A program made the position numbers and the translations under genes. Shown here in pieces: positions 7,497 to 15,619 of a DNA stretch of 41,998 nucleotides. The first letter of the stretch is position 1, and every line of letters begins with the position of its first letter. Source of the DNA: Nitrosopumilaceae archaeon (GTDB taxonomy: Archaea > Thermoproteota > Nitrososphaeria > Nitrososphaerales > Nitrosopumilaceae); the NCBI GenBank assembly GCA_030697975.1, contig JAUYOQ010000131.1, forward strand, positions 1 through 41,998, read 5' to 3'. The notes below the pieces were generated by a model, which searched no databases, was not told the DNA's origin, and worked only from the letters and a program-made list of their open reading frames with translations.

Positions 7497-7934
7497 ATGA
7501 AAAAGGGTGTTTTGTGGACAATTATAGTAGCTATTTCCTTCGTAGTAATGCTGGTTTTTTTGGATTTTGGACAGCCAGAATTTAAAAAAACAGACATAAT
7601 TTACCATGTAACGCTAGCCAATCCTGATTTATACAAAGAGGGAGTTTTTGCTGATTCCTTTACTATTCAAAAAGGAGAATACCTCTTTAGATTTGTACCA
7701 AATGGAGATAGCCCAGAGATATTATCTATCACCTTAGCTGGAAGATCTTTTTCCTTTTCAGAAGATTTTGAATTAGAGGGAAATTCCCATGAAACTGGCA
7801 TTTCAGTTTATTATACGTGGGATTACATTGGTGAAAAACGGTTATCGATCCCAGCTGAACAGGAGTTAGAGATTCTGATTAATCCTCATGGCAATATTCA
7901 AGGTCCTGTATCACTTGACATAATCAAGATGTAA
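7497..7934 (+). CDS. Membrane-anchored extracellular protein of unknown function
   Basis: The product is 145 residues. An N-terminal signal anchor (KKGVLWTIIVAISFVVMLVF) precedes an ectodomain rich in beta strands and aromatic residues (KGEYLFRFVPNGDSPEILSI; GISVYYTWDYIGEKRL). No cysteine or metal-binding motif is present. I do not recognise a family. A box A-like AAATTTTAAAA lies about 27 bp upstream of the ATG. The gene follows the TFB remnant, and its stop is next to the candidate structured RNA. Confidence 0.75.
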   Translation: MKKGVLWTIIVAISFVVMLVFLDFGQPEFKKTDIIYHVTLANPDLYKEGVFADSFTIQKGEYLFRFVPNGDSPEILSITLAGRSFSFSEDFELEGNSHETGISVYYTWDYIGEKRLSIPAEQELEILINPHGNIQGPVSLDIIKM

Positions 7935-8068
7935 AAGGTGGTGGCGTGACCCCAGATGCAGAAGTTTGAGAGATTGCCTCTCATGTCAACGCTTCATATG
8001 CGTTTGACTACACATACTTTCTGCGAGGTCACGCACGTTTAGTCGTTAGGATTTGCATCCTTCCGCAT
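7935..8068 (-). ncRNA. Candidate structured non-coding RNA with a three-way junction
   Basis: The region has no ORF but can form an extensive fold. The outer stem pairs 7941-7951 with 8027-8036 (GTGGCGTGACC with GGTCACGCAC, one bulged G). The second stem pairs 7958-7965 with 8016-8024 (one bulge). Inside are two hairpins, at 7967-7983 (TGAGAG/CTCTCA) and 7985-8008 (eight pairs, one bulge). A further hairpin (AGGAT/ATCCT) is at 8048-8061. The minus strand is preferred because a box A (TTAAATACTT, 8089-8098) sits about 26 bp before 8068 and a T-run (CCACCTTTTA) follows near 7935; no TATA-like element precedes a plus-strand start. It does not match tRNA, 5S, RNase P or SRP signatures that I know. 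Confidence 0.5.
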
Positions 8069-8319
8069 TAATTATTGTATGATTTTAAAGTATTTAAGAT
8101 TTTATTATAAATTTTACATAATAATTTTACATATCAACAAATTTTTTATTAGTAAATATCAAAACTTTAAGAAAAAATCAGTTTGTTGTTTTGAATAGTT
8201 GGTAAAAAAATTGTGTTTTTTATGGTATATGTAAAGACGATGTTGATAGCGATAACATCATTGATTGTTTGTTAGGTTCTAAAATCTAAATGATAGTAAA
8301 TTGTAGAATTGTTGATCAT
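8069..8319. other. AT-rich intergenic stretch with little content
   Basis: With the adjoining RNA candidate this makes about 385 bases without a convincing protein gene. It is very AT-rich. Apart from the box A at 8089-8098, I see only a 17-codon hydrophobic reading frame at 8222-8275 that is too short to defend, and TATA-like text (TATGGTATATG, from 8221) that may serve the downstream membrane protein. Confidence 0.4.
8089..8098 (-). promoter_or_regulatory. Box A candidate for the structured RNA
   Basis: On the minus strand the sequence reads TTAAATACTT, an archaeal TATA-like element. It is centred about 26 bp upstream of 8068, where the GC-richer structured segment begins. No coding start lies in the right position for it to serve instead. 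Confidence 0.4.
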
Positions 8320-8532
8320 ATGAAACCTAAGACAAAGAAAAAACTTGAGATGATTATCTTACTTTCACTTATATGGTTTGTAATAACTCTCCCCTTACCT
8401 TGGATAATAACAGCACCATTTGATGATGCCAAGATACAGCTAACCGTGATTTTACAGATTACTGCCTTGATTTCTGTTCCCTTTGTTATACTTGCCATAG
8501 TATGGACTATAAAACCAGAACTAACCACATAG
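8320..8532 (+). CDS. Small two-helix membrane protein of unknown function
   Basis: From the ATG at 8320 the product is 70 residues. A lysine-rich N-terminus (MKPKTKKKLEM) leads into one hydrophobic helix (IILLSLIWFVITLPLPWIIT), a short polar loop (APFDDAKIQ) and a second helix (IIe/Val/Leu-rich, up to VWTIKP). An ATG at 8290 would add ten residues; the later start is preferred because the basic cluster then sits at the N-terminus. It is convergent with the hemerythrin-like gene, 7 bp apart. No function can be read. Confidence 0.65.
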   Translation: MKPKTKKKLEMIILLSLIWFVITLPLPWIITAPFDDAKIQLTVILQITALISVPFVILAIVWTIKPELTT

Positions 8533-8539
8533 TCTAAAG

Positions 8540-9082
8540 TCAGTTTTTAAACCATGGTTGTTGTTCTAGATAATCAATTTCTTTTATTATTTCCTGAATC
8601 TTTTTTGTTATAATTATTTGGGATTGGAACTGTTCAAACATTGCAGTTTCTTCTTCTTGTGAGAGAACTTCTTTTTCTGTTTTTGAAAAGAATTCTTCTT
8701 CCTTAGACAAGTGGTCTTTTAGGTAAATCGAATAGGTTCGTAAAAACCTTGCAACAGGCTCGCTTGTGTTAATGCCGTTTTTCCATTGTTGAAGGTATTT
8801 TGCTATGTTTTTTGCTATTCTACGGCTAAACTCATGCTCTATCATAAAGACTCTAATTTCCTTTTTTAGCGTACCATAACTTCCAACACAGGCAAAATAC
8901 GAATCCTCCTCTCTTGAATAGTGAATAGAGTCCAAAAACTCTAGGATGATTAGGTTAATTTTTTCAAGATCCGAAAACGGGACTATTTTTTGTTCGTAGA
9001 TATTCTGGTAGCATTTTAGGATGATTTTCTCTAATCTTTTAATTTGCTCGTGGTCTTTCCTAAGTACATCTGTTGCACTCAT
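8540..9082 (-). CDS. Hemerythrin-like HHE domain protein
   Basis: The product is 180 residues and forms a four-helix bundle of the hemerythrin/HHE type, which binds a di-iron centre for oxygen, NO or iron sensing and storage. Metal-ligand positions are visible: H11 (RKDHEQI), H54 with E58/E59 (SIHYSREED), H83 (IEHEFSRR) and H124 with E128/E129 (LKDHLSKEEEFF). There is no signal peptide, so it is cytoplasmic. It lies 42 bp downstream of the phosphoesterase gene on the same strand. The physiological ligand cannot be read from sequence. Confidence 0.88.
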   Translation of the reverse strand: MSATDVLRKDHEQIKRLEKIILKCYQNIYEQKIVPFSDLEKINLIILEFLDSIHYSREEDSYFACVGSYGTLKKEIRVFMIEHEFSRRIAKNIAKYLQQWKNGINTSEPVARFLRTYSIYLKDHLSKEEEFFSKTEKEVLSQEEETAMFEQFQSQIIITKKIQEIIKEIDYLEQQPWFKN

Positions 9083-9124
9083 AGTTGTTTTAAAAAATTG
9101 ATTTGTATATAATTCGATAATGAA

Positions 9125-9961
9125 TTATGTTACAGTAAAGAGGATGACTTTTTTTGGATTATATTGAATAATGCCAAAATGAATTTGGCCAAATCTATTG
9201 CCATAATATCCTTCTGGGCCACCAAGCCCCAATCGAATTAGATAGTTGCTGGTGTTCTTTATTTCAAATTCTTTTTTTCCAAGTGAAAATTCCCCAAATT
9301 TCTCATTTTCTGTTTTTGTTGAGTTATAGATTTCGTTAATTGACTCATTATCTTGTTCTATTGCAGTTTCCAAATGTTGATGACCGCATAAGATTACAAA
9401 GTTATCAAGATTTTTTCTACTTTCTTTAAACGCAGATGATGCAGTATAATGATATCCAGAGTAGCTAAAGTATTCAAAATCCTCTTCAGATAGCCTCTGC
9501 CATGTTCGTTGGTACAACCACGATTCCTGACCTGCATTTAGTGGTGTTATTTTTTGTGGATCAAGTGTACCACCATGAACAAACACTAGGCCATTTTTTT
9601 TATCGATAAACTGCTGATGGCCAAAAGTTTCATCGTCATTTTGTTTAAAAAATCCAAGCTCGTTTTCAGTTAATGATTGATGAGCTGCAAAGCTTTCAAG
9701 TGTGCTTCCACTTACAGGTCGTTTATACAAAAAAGCTTCATCATGGTTTCCCATAATAGAGGTTAGAGAATAGGTTTTTTCAAGTAAGGTCAATTTTTTT
9801 AAAACTTCGCTTGGATGTGTACCACGTTCTAAGATATCACCTAGATTAATAATTCGTGAGTATTCACCATACTTTTTTTTGAACTCTAACAGATTTGCTA
9901 TGTTCAAAATTGTATCAAGTGCATTAATGTCTGCATGAATGTCAGAGAATACAAGATCCAT
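9125..9961 (-). CDS. Calcineurin-like metallophosphoesterase
   Basis: The 278-residue product carries the ordered motifs of the family: DIHAD (D7, H9), GDILERG (D42), GNHDEA (N72, H73), VFVHGG and CGHQHLE. These bind two metal ions and hydrolyse phosphoesters. The layout resembles serine/threonine protein phosphatases and diadenosine-tetraphosphatases, but the substrate cannot be fixed. There is no signal peptide. It lies between TFB and the hemerythrin-like gene, all on the minus strand, without tight overlaps. Confidence 0.88.
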   Translation of the reverse strand: MDLVFSDIHADINALDTILNIANLLEFKKKYGEYSRIINLGDILERGTHPSEVLKKLTLLEKTYSLTSIMGNHDEAFLYKRPVSGSTLESFAAHQSLTENELGFFKQNDDETFGHQQFIDKKNGLVFVHGGTLDPQKITPLNAGQESWLYQRTWQRLSEEDFEYFSYSGYHYTASSAFKESRKNLDNFVILCGHQHLETAIEQDNESINEIYNSTKTENEKFGEFSLGKKEFEIKNTSNYLIRLGLGGPEGYYGNRFGQIHFGIIQYNPKKVILFTVT

Positions 9962-10025
9962 TGTTTTGTTTTTTGTTCTTAGGTTAATTTCTAATTTATC
10001 AAAAATTTATGATAGTTAATGGTAG

Positions 10026-10940
10026 TTAAATTGTTAAAGAATCCTTCAAACCTTTGTATCGATTTCGTATAGTTACTTCTGTGACATTGGCTGCCTCTGC
10101 AATATCTCTCTGAGTTTTGTCCTCCCCGTTTTTGACACATGACAAGTATAGTGCTGCGGCGGCAAGCCCCATTGGGTCTTTTCCTGCCGAAACCTCATTT
10201 TTTTGTGCGTCTTGAAGTACTTTGATTGCATAGCGTTTTGTTTTTTCTGCGATTCCAATAACACTTGCAATTCTAGCTACACATTGAATCGAGTCTGTAA
10301 CTGGCATCTTTAGATCCAGTTCTTTTACAAGAAGTCGGTAACACCGAGCAATGTCTTTTCGTTTTATGTTTGCAGCAATTTCTATATCTTTTAGGTTTCG
10401 CGGAGTAGATGTATCACGGCAAGCTGCATAAAGTGCAGCTGCCATTAATGCAGATATTGATCTTCCCCTTACAAGACCTTTGTCCAAGGCCTTTCTGTAA
10501 ATATAGGCTGCTTTTTCTATTACAGCATCAGAGATTGCCAGTTTATCCTTTAACCTGTTAAGCTCGCTAAAGGCCTGTCTAAAGTTTCGATCTACTGGTT
10601 CATGGACCTGACTTCTGCTATCCCATGTTCTGAGGCGTTCAATTGTGCTTTTCATTGATGCAGTTAGTGGTTTTCCAGAAGCATCCTTGTTTACTGGATC
10701 AATTATTGTTGCAAGACCCATATCATGCATAGTAAGTGATGTTGGGGCACCTGCTCTTGCTCTATCTCCATGTTCATCTTGTGTAAAGGAACGCCATTCA
10801 GGACCTGACTCTTGCAGTTTTTCTGACATAACAAAGCCGCATTTTGAGCAAAACAGTTCGCCTGATTCGGTATCAGTTACGAGCTTACCCCTTCCACACC
10901 GTGGACATCGTTCTTTGGTATTTACTACCTCTTTTAGCAT
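10026..10940 (-). CDS. tfb: Transcription initiation factor B (TFB/TFIIB)
   Basis: TFB binds TBP-box A-BRE and recruits RNA polymerase. The 304-residue product has an N-terminal zinc ribbon (C12, C15, C31, C34), a B-finger/linker (PEWRSFTQDEHGDRARAGAP) and two cyclin folds from about residue 105, ending VTIRNRYKGLKDSLTI. All parts are intact and the length is normal. It stands alone on the minus strand. A 3' remnant of a second, very similar copy lies at 7377-7454, so this copy is a paralogue that survived. Confidence 0.96.
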   Translation of the reverse strand: MLKEVVNTKERCPRCGRGKLVTDTESGELFCSKCGFVMSEKLQESGPEWRSFTQDEHGDRARAGAPTSLTMHDMGLATIIDPVNKDASGKPLTASMKSTIERLRTWDSRSQVHEPVDRNFRQAFSELNRLKDKLAISDAVIEKAAYIYRKALDKGLVRGRSISALMAAALYAACRDTSTPRNLKDIEIAANIKRKDIARCYRLLVKELDLKMPVTDSIQCVARIASVIGIAEKTKRYAIKVLQDAQKNEVSAGKDPMGLAAAALYLSCVKNGEDKTQRDIAEAANVTEVTIRNRYKGLKDSLTI

Positions 10941-11043
10941 ATTCTCACTATAGTAGTGTATAAGGTAATAATTGGTATTTATGAATCAACGCCATTTTTT
11001 GCCTAGGCTGATAGATACAGGTTAGGTTGATTACACCAAAATC

Positions 11044-11060
11044 ATTTGAATTAATCAAAT
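11044..11060. repeat. Inverted repeat ATTTGA-attaa-TCAAAT
   Basis: A perfect 6-bp inverted repeat with a 5-bp spacer lies in the 220-bp region between the divergent TFB and membrane-hydrolase genes. No T-run follows, so it is not an obvious terminator. It could be an operator or chance in AT-rich DNA. Confidence 0.25.
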
Positions 11061-11160
11061 ACTGTAAAAGAGGATTTTAATACAAAGACCATATGAGGTG
11101 TGTTTTTAGTATGATTAAATGGTAACAATCAAATTTTGAACCTCTATTCCATTCGTATTC

Positions 11161-11742
11161 ATGCAAAAATCCTTAGCTTTCATTATCAAGACATCCTTTG
11201 TATATAGTGCGTTAGCGTTTTTGTTTTCTATAATTGGAGTGTTTTTACCTCCTACGGTAACCTATGTTGTTGGCAACCCTCTAGAAGTTAGTGGTATCAG
11301 TGTTGAGCATATAGTTGGCCATATTATATGGGGGCTGATAGTTTCTGCGTTAAGCCTAAGTCTTAGATATTTTGTTTTAGGAGGTATTTTTCCAATAATT
11401 TTAGACTCTGATCACATAATTCAGTTCTTTGACTTGGAAATGGTGCCGCGAATGGCACATTCTGTTTCGTTTGGGTTTTTAGCGTCTTTTGTCTTGTTAT
11501 TGATTTTTGGAAAACGTGACTATAGGTTAGCTGGCATAGCTTTTGCAGCAATGCTTGCACATGTATCTTTTGATATTTTACTTGGTGGAACAACTAGTTT
11601 TCCGCTTTTAACGCCTTTTGTGGCAGAATTACTTTCATTTCAAGGTAATGATTGGATTATCATACAGCTCATAGCTGTGGCAATAGTGGGAATTTGTACC
11701 ATTATAACAAAAATAGAAGCCAAGAAAAAATTAGTTGCCTAG
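11161..11742 (+). CDS. YdjM/DUF457-like membrane-bound metal-dependent hydrolase
   Basis: The product is 193 residues with about five hydrophobic helices. Conserved polar residues characteristic of the YdjM-type family sit between or inside helices: ILDSDHIIQFF, then RMAHSVSF, then MLAHVSFDIL. In that family the D-x-D-H, H-S and H-x3-D groups are thought to bind metal. The substrate is unknown. A box A-like TTAAATGG about 40 bp upstream would give a short leader. It stands alone between TFB (divergent) and the PRPP synthetase gene. Confidence 0.7.
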   Translation: MQKSLAFIIKTSFVYSALAFLFSIIGVFLPPTVTYVVGNPLEVSGISVEHIVGHIIWGLIVSALSLSLRYFVLGGIFPIILDSDHIIQFFDLEMVPRMAHSVSFGFLASFVLLLIFGKRDYRLAGIAFAAMLAHVSFDILLGGTTSFPLLTPFVAELLSFQGNDWIIIQLIAVAIVGICTIITKIEAKKKLVA

Positions 11743-11807
11743 TTTAAGCAACGTTAGATTTTCTCACTATATCAAAACTTAAGAATGTCTTTTTGTTCGT
11801 TGACTTG

Positions 11808-12680
11808 ATGTTTACCACAGTTATAGGTGGAACTGCCTCTCAAGGACTTGCAAAAAAAATCGCAAAAAGACTCAAAGCTAAATATCTTAATTCAGAGATT
11901 AAAGTATTTCCTGATGGAGAGTGCAAAATTACAATTTACGGAAAACCAAGAGGCAGAATAATTATTGTTCAGTCAACTTACCCTCCAGTTGATTCAAATC
12001 TAATTCAAGCACTTGCACTTATTTCAAAAGCAAGAGAATACTCTTCCAAGATAATAGCCGTGATTCCATATTTTGGCTATGCCAGACAAGATAGAGAATT
12101 TTTGCTAGGTGAAATTGTAACAATGAAGATGGTAGCCAAGTTATTCAAGGCAGTTGAAGTATCAAAAATTGTTATCGTTGATGTTCATAGCAAAATTGCG
12201 CTAAAACATTTTAAAATTCCTGTTGAGAACATTTCTGCAGTATCAGAACTTGCAAAATATTTCATGAAACTACAACTAAAGAATCCACTAGTTGTTTCAC
12301 CTGATTTTGGTGGAATTTCTAGATCAAGAGAATTTGCAAGGCTTCTCAATACAGATTATACTGCTTTAGTAAAGAGACGAGACAGAAAAACAGGTAATGT
12401 CGAAATAAAGTCTTCAGATCTACGAAATGCTAGTGGAAGAGACGTAATAATAGTAGATGATATGATCAGTACTGGTGGTAGCATAATCAAAGCAGCAGAA
12501 TTTTTAAAAAAGCAAAATTGTGGACGTGTTTTTGTTGCATGTACTCATGCATTACTAATCAATGATGCGGAGAAAAAGATCAGGCAATCAGGTGTATCAA
12601 AGATCATTAGCACTAACACTATTCCTAGCAAAACTGCTGTTGTAGATTCATCTGAAATTATTGTAAAAGCTATCTCGTAA
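11808..12680 (+). CDS. prs: Ribose-phosphate pyrophosphokinase (PRPP synthetase)
   Basis: It makes PRPP from ribose 5-phosphate and ATP for nucleotide, histidine and tryptophan synthesis. The product is 290 residues from the ATG at 11808; a TTG 15 bases upstream is possible but adds nothing conserved. Family motifs are seen in order: the N-terminal FPDGE loop, YFGYARQDREF, the metal-binding DVHSKIALKHF, and the PRPP loop DVIIVDDMISTGGSI. It has the compact archaeal length. It leads a plus-strand run with RNase Z (19 bp gap) and the sirtuin (12 bp gap). Confidence 0.94.
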   Translation: MFTTVIGGTASQGLAKKIAKRLKAKYLNSEIKVFPDGECKITIYGKPRGRIIIVQSTYPPVDSNLIQALALISKAREYSSKIIAVIPYFGYARQDREFLLGEIVTMKMVAKLFKAVEVSKIVIVDVHSKIALKHFKIPVENISAVSELAKYFMKLQLKNPLVVSPDFGGISRSREFARLLNTDYTALVKRRDRKTGNVEIKSSDLRNASGRDVIIVDDMISTGGSIIKAAEFLKKQNCGRVFVACTHALLINDAEKKIRQSGVSKIISTNTIPSKTAVVDSSEIIVKAIS

Positions 12681-12699
12681 ATAGGAAATTTGTTGTAAT

Positions 12700-13599
12700 A
12701 TGAGGTTAATATTTTTGGGAACATCTGCTGCCCAACCAACTTCTAAACGTGCTTTAACATGTATTTGTTTAGAAAAAGATGGCGAGGTTTTGATGTTTGA
12801 TGCAGGTGAAGGCGCACAGATCTCGTATCTAAAATGTGGTTTAGGTTGGAATAAGAAAATGAAGATCTTTGTTACACATCTTCATGGTGATCATTGTATT
12901 GGTATACTTGGATTATTACAGACAATGACATTACAAAACAGAATAGAACCTGTTGAGATTTACGGTCCTGAGGGCATAGAGGAATTCATTGCTTCTAATA
13001 TCAAAATCCTGAATTTTGGTTTGTCATTTCCTGTGATTATTTCAACGGTAAGCGAAGGACTTGTTTTGGAGGATAAAACCTACTTTATCCATGCGTGTGA
13101 GGCAGAGCATTTTATTCCAGCCTTTTCTTATTTATTTCAGGAAAAGGATAAGCCGGGTAAGTTTTATCCAGAAAGAGCAAAAGCGCTAGATATTCCTGAA
13201 GGCGAATTATGGCATAATCTTCAGATGGATCATGAGATAAGAGTGGGGAACAAGACAATTAGGCCTTCTGATGTAATGGGTGAAAAACGTCGTGGAAAAA
13301 AGATAGGAATATCTGGAGACACTAGGCCTACAAAGAAGTTAGAAGATTTTTTTAGAAATTGTAATTATCTTAGTTTTGACTCTACATTTTCAAATGAGTT
13401 AAAAGAAAAGGCAATTGAGACGTGTCATTCTACTGCAAAAGAAGCAGCAATGCTTGCAAAGAATGCTAATGTAGAAAACTTGATTTTAACTCATTTTTCA
13501 GCCAGATATAAAAATGAAGGTGAGTTATTAGCAGAGGCAAAAACAATACATGATTCTGTGATAGCTGCAAAAGATCTTTTAGAAATTGAAATAAAATAG
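12700..13599 (+). CDS. rnz: Ribonuclease Z (tRNA 3' endonuclease)
   Basis: RNase Z cuts pre-tRNA just after the discriminator base so that CCA can be added. The 299-residue product is a metallo-beta-lactamase fold with THLHGDH at 59-65 (H60, H62, D64, H65), the HACEAEHFIPAFSYLF segment, SGDTRPTK carrying the bridging aspartate, and LTHFSARY at the C-terminal histidine. The length is that of the short-form enzyme. The fit with the CCA-adding enzyme and the CCA-less tRNA-Pro a few kilobases downstream is good. Confidence 0.95.
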   Translation: MRLIFLGTSAAQPTSKRALTCICLEKDGEVLMFDAGEGAQISYLKCGLGWNKKMKIFVTHLHGDHCIGILGLLQTMTLQNRIEPVEIYGPEGIEEFIASNIKILNFGLSFPVIISTVSEGLVLEDKTYFIHACEAEHFIPAFSYLFQEKDKPGKFYPERAKALDIPEGELWHNLQMDHEIRVGNKTIRPSDVMGEKRRGKKIGISGDTRPTKKLEDFFRNCNYLSFDSTFSNELKEKAIETCHSTAKEAAMLAKNANVENLILTHFSARYKNEGELLAEAKTIHDSVIAAKDLLEIEIK

Positions 13600-13611
13600 C
13601 AACAAAACAAG

Positions 13612-14337
13612 ATGTTTGAACCAGTTTTAGACAAATTGAAAGCAGCAAGAAAAATTGTTTTTGTTACTGGTGCAGGAATGTCTCAAGAGAGTGGCATTCC
13701 TACATTTAGAGGTAAAGATGGTTTATGGAGAAGTTATGATCCTATGAAAATTGCCACTATTGATGCATTTTATGAGAATCCTAAACTGGTGTGGGAATGG
13801 TACGAAGATAGAAGAAGGAATATCGTTGCAGCACAACCAAATCCTGGTCATAATGCTATTGCTGAACTTGAGAGATACAAAGAGGTCGTTGTTTTAACTC
13901 AGAATATTGATGGGTTACATCAAAGAGCTGGAAGTATCAAAGTACTAGAACTCCATGGCAGTATTATTAGAATAAAATGTACTGTTTGTAGTTTTCAAGA
14001 CTATATTGTTTCTAGTTTTGATATGCTTCCTCCCCTCTGTAAATGTGGAAAAATTCTAAGGCCTGATGTAGTATGGTTTGGTGAGCCTCTGCCTCAAGAT
14101 GTATGGACTGAGGCTATAGCATATGCAAATTCTTGTGATGTTATGATAATAGCAGGAACATCTCTTTTGGTATCTCCTGCAAATACCTTACCACTATATG
14201 CCAAACAAAACAATGCTCTCTTAATTGAAATTAATCCCGAAGATACTGTAATGTCAGTTGATATGAATTTAACAATTAGAGGAACTTGTTCAAATATTAT
14301 TCCTAAACTTACCAAAATATTTTCTAAATTAGACTAG
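13612..14337 (+). CDS. cobB: Sir2-family NAD-dependent protein deacylase (sirtuin)
   Basis: The enzyme removes acyl groups from lysines using NAD. In some archaea sirtuins act on chromatin proteins such as Alba, but the target here is unknown. The 241-residue product shows GAGMSQESGIPTFRGKDGLW (20-39), TQNIDGLHQRAG (N98, D100), the catalytic H115 in ELHGS, zinc cysteines C123, C126, C143 and C145, and GTSLLVSPAN. Its stop overlaps the stop-side end of the convergent gene at 14334-15104 by four bases. Confidence 0.94.
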   Translation: MFEPVLDKLKAARKIVFVTGAGMSQESGIPTFRGKDGLWRSYDPMKIATIDAFYENPKLVWEWYEDRRRNIVAAQPNPGHNAIAELERYKEVVVLTQNIDGLHQRAGSIKVLELHGSIIRIKCTVCSFQDYIVSSFDMLPPLCKCGKILRPDVVWFGEPLPQDVWTEAIAYANSCDVMIIAGTSLLVSPANTLPLYAKQNNALLIEINPEDTVMSVDMNLTIRGTCSNIIPKLTKIFSKLD

Positions 14338-15104
14338 GGTGTCATAAAGACACCATTTATCATACTATTCAGATTCCCAGCTGGTTTGTAAACTGAAGAT
14401 GTAATGGTGCCAAACTCTTTGTGTTCAACAACCATTTCTATTATATGATCTGTGTTTGAAATGTCTGTTATCGATGTTTCAAAGTTTGATGCATAAAATG
14501 TACCTGAGAATAATTCTTTCTCAGAGTTTTTCAAGGTGAACTTGACAGAGATTGTGTTTCCCGAGCTATCAGAGTATCGTACTTTTACATCACCGTTATC
14601 TTGCTGTGTGGTTGTTAGCTGTAATGTTTTAAGAAGTTTTGATTGTAAAACTTCTTTGGCTGAAGTACCATCATCAATGATTGTTGGCTCTTTCGTAATA
14701 TCAGTTGGTGTAGTATTGTCATCTTGTGGTATGATGCCGTCATTTTGTGGAATCTCTTCTTGTGGGGTGATGCCATCATTCTGTGTTGGGATCTCAGTTT
14801 GTGTTGGTACTTGTCCGTCTTCGGTTACTTCACCATGATATGTATATTCTTCAGCTATCTCAGATTCTTGTTCTCCAGTTATTTCCTTATCTGAAAAAAG
14901 TTCAGCGGAGCTGTCTTTTACATTATCAAGTTTTTCTCCAATATTATCAATTGTATTACCAATTCCGTCCTTAAGTCCATCAATATTCTGTTCTACTTTA
15001 TCGATAACTGCAATCTTGTCTTTTAGTGGATTAAATGAGGCAGGTGCAAAAAGAATGAAACCTACTACTAATACTGAAAAAATTAAGGCTAGTTTTAATT
15101 TCAA
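14334..15104 (-). CDS. Secreted or membrane-anchored protein with a Pro/Gln/Thr-rich linker
   Basis: The 256-residue product starts with a TTG and a signal peptide or anchor (KLKLALIFSVLVVGFILFAP). A helical segment with regular DKxxxNI-type spacing follows (about 30-70), then a low-complexity linker with repeated IPQNDGIxPQ-like units (about 95-140), then a C-terminal domain rich in beta strands (DVKVRYSDSSGNTISVKFTL). There is no cysteine. It looks like a surface protein; no family is recognised. It ends on the sirtuin gene with a 4-bp tail-to-tail overlap. Upstream there is a short palindrome AATTC-tttt-GAATT. Confidence 0.72.
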   Translation of the reverse strand: MKLKLALIFSVLVVGFILFAPASFNPLKDKIAVIDKVEQNIDGLKDGIGNTIDNIGEKLDNVKDSSAELFSDKEITGEQESEIAEEYTYHGEVTEDGQVPTQTEIPTQNDGITPQEEIPQNDGIIPQDDNTTPTDITKEPTIIDDGTSAKEVLQSKLLKTLQLTTTQQDNGDVKVRYSDSSGNTISVKFTLKNSEKELFSGTFYASNFETSITDISNTDHIIEMVVEHKEFGTITSSVYKPAGNLNSMINGVFMTP

Positions 15105-15208
15105 TTCTTTTGAATTTCTTATTAGTGATAAAAATTGGGAAATTCAAATCAATTGAGTAAATAAGGAAAAAAGCTGACTATTAATTGAATATGGAGTAGG
15201 AATTGGGG

Positions 15209-15619
15209 TTATTGAGAACTTGAGATAAGCCAGTCTATTATGTTCTCAATGTGTTTAGATTGCAAGATTATCTTAATGGGACCAAGAGGGGACTCGTCTG
15301 CATTCTCACATAATGTGGCTATATCGACAAATGCTGCCTGTTTATTCAGATAAAACCATGTAGAATCATCAGTTAGATTTCTTTTCAGATTACGTCCGTA
15401 AACTTTTTGGGTATTGTGAGAATGAATTGTTTTGTGAATGTAGAGTAGACTCTCTAATGTTTCTGAAGTGGCCTTTAGTGAGTCATCTTTTATGTAAATA
15501 GCCATATTAGAAAGAACATTTGAAATCGCACGTTCGACTTTTTGTGGATCTTCAGATGGATTAACTTGGCAATAAGCACTAATCTTACACGAGATATTTG
15601 GAATATTCAGTTTATCCAA
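15209..15619 (-). CDS. UPF0201-family predicted RNA-binding protein
   Basis: The 136-residue product begins DKLNIPNISCKISAYCQVNP, with SEDPQKVERAISNVLSNM resembling the conserved PTED-x2-KV segment of the archaeal UPF0201 family (often called RNA-binding, function unproved). The start is a TTG overlapping the end of the UPF0200 gene by 13 bases, so the two are coupled. UPF0200 and UPF0201 domains are fused in one polypeptide in some other archaea, which supports both names and a joint function. Confidence 0.75.
   Translation of the reverse strand: MDKLNIPNISCKISAYCQVNPSEDPQKVERAISNVLSNMAIYIKDDSLKATSETLESLLYIHKTIHSHNTQKVYGRNLKRNLTDDSTWFYLNKQAAFVDIATLCENADESPLGPIKIILQSKHIENIIDWLISSSQ

Noticed and set aside
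7935..8068. Reading the structured intergenic segment as 5S rRNA or a split tRNA
   Set aside because: The fold has a three-way junction like 5S, but the conserved loop sequences of 5S are missing; there is no T-loop (GTTCGAAT-like) or anticodon arm for a tRNA.
8222..8275. 17-codon hydrophobic reading frame resembling a signal peptide start
   Set aside because: Too short, no downstream continuation in any frame and no clear box A; probably chance in AT-rich DNA.
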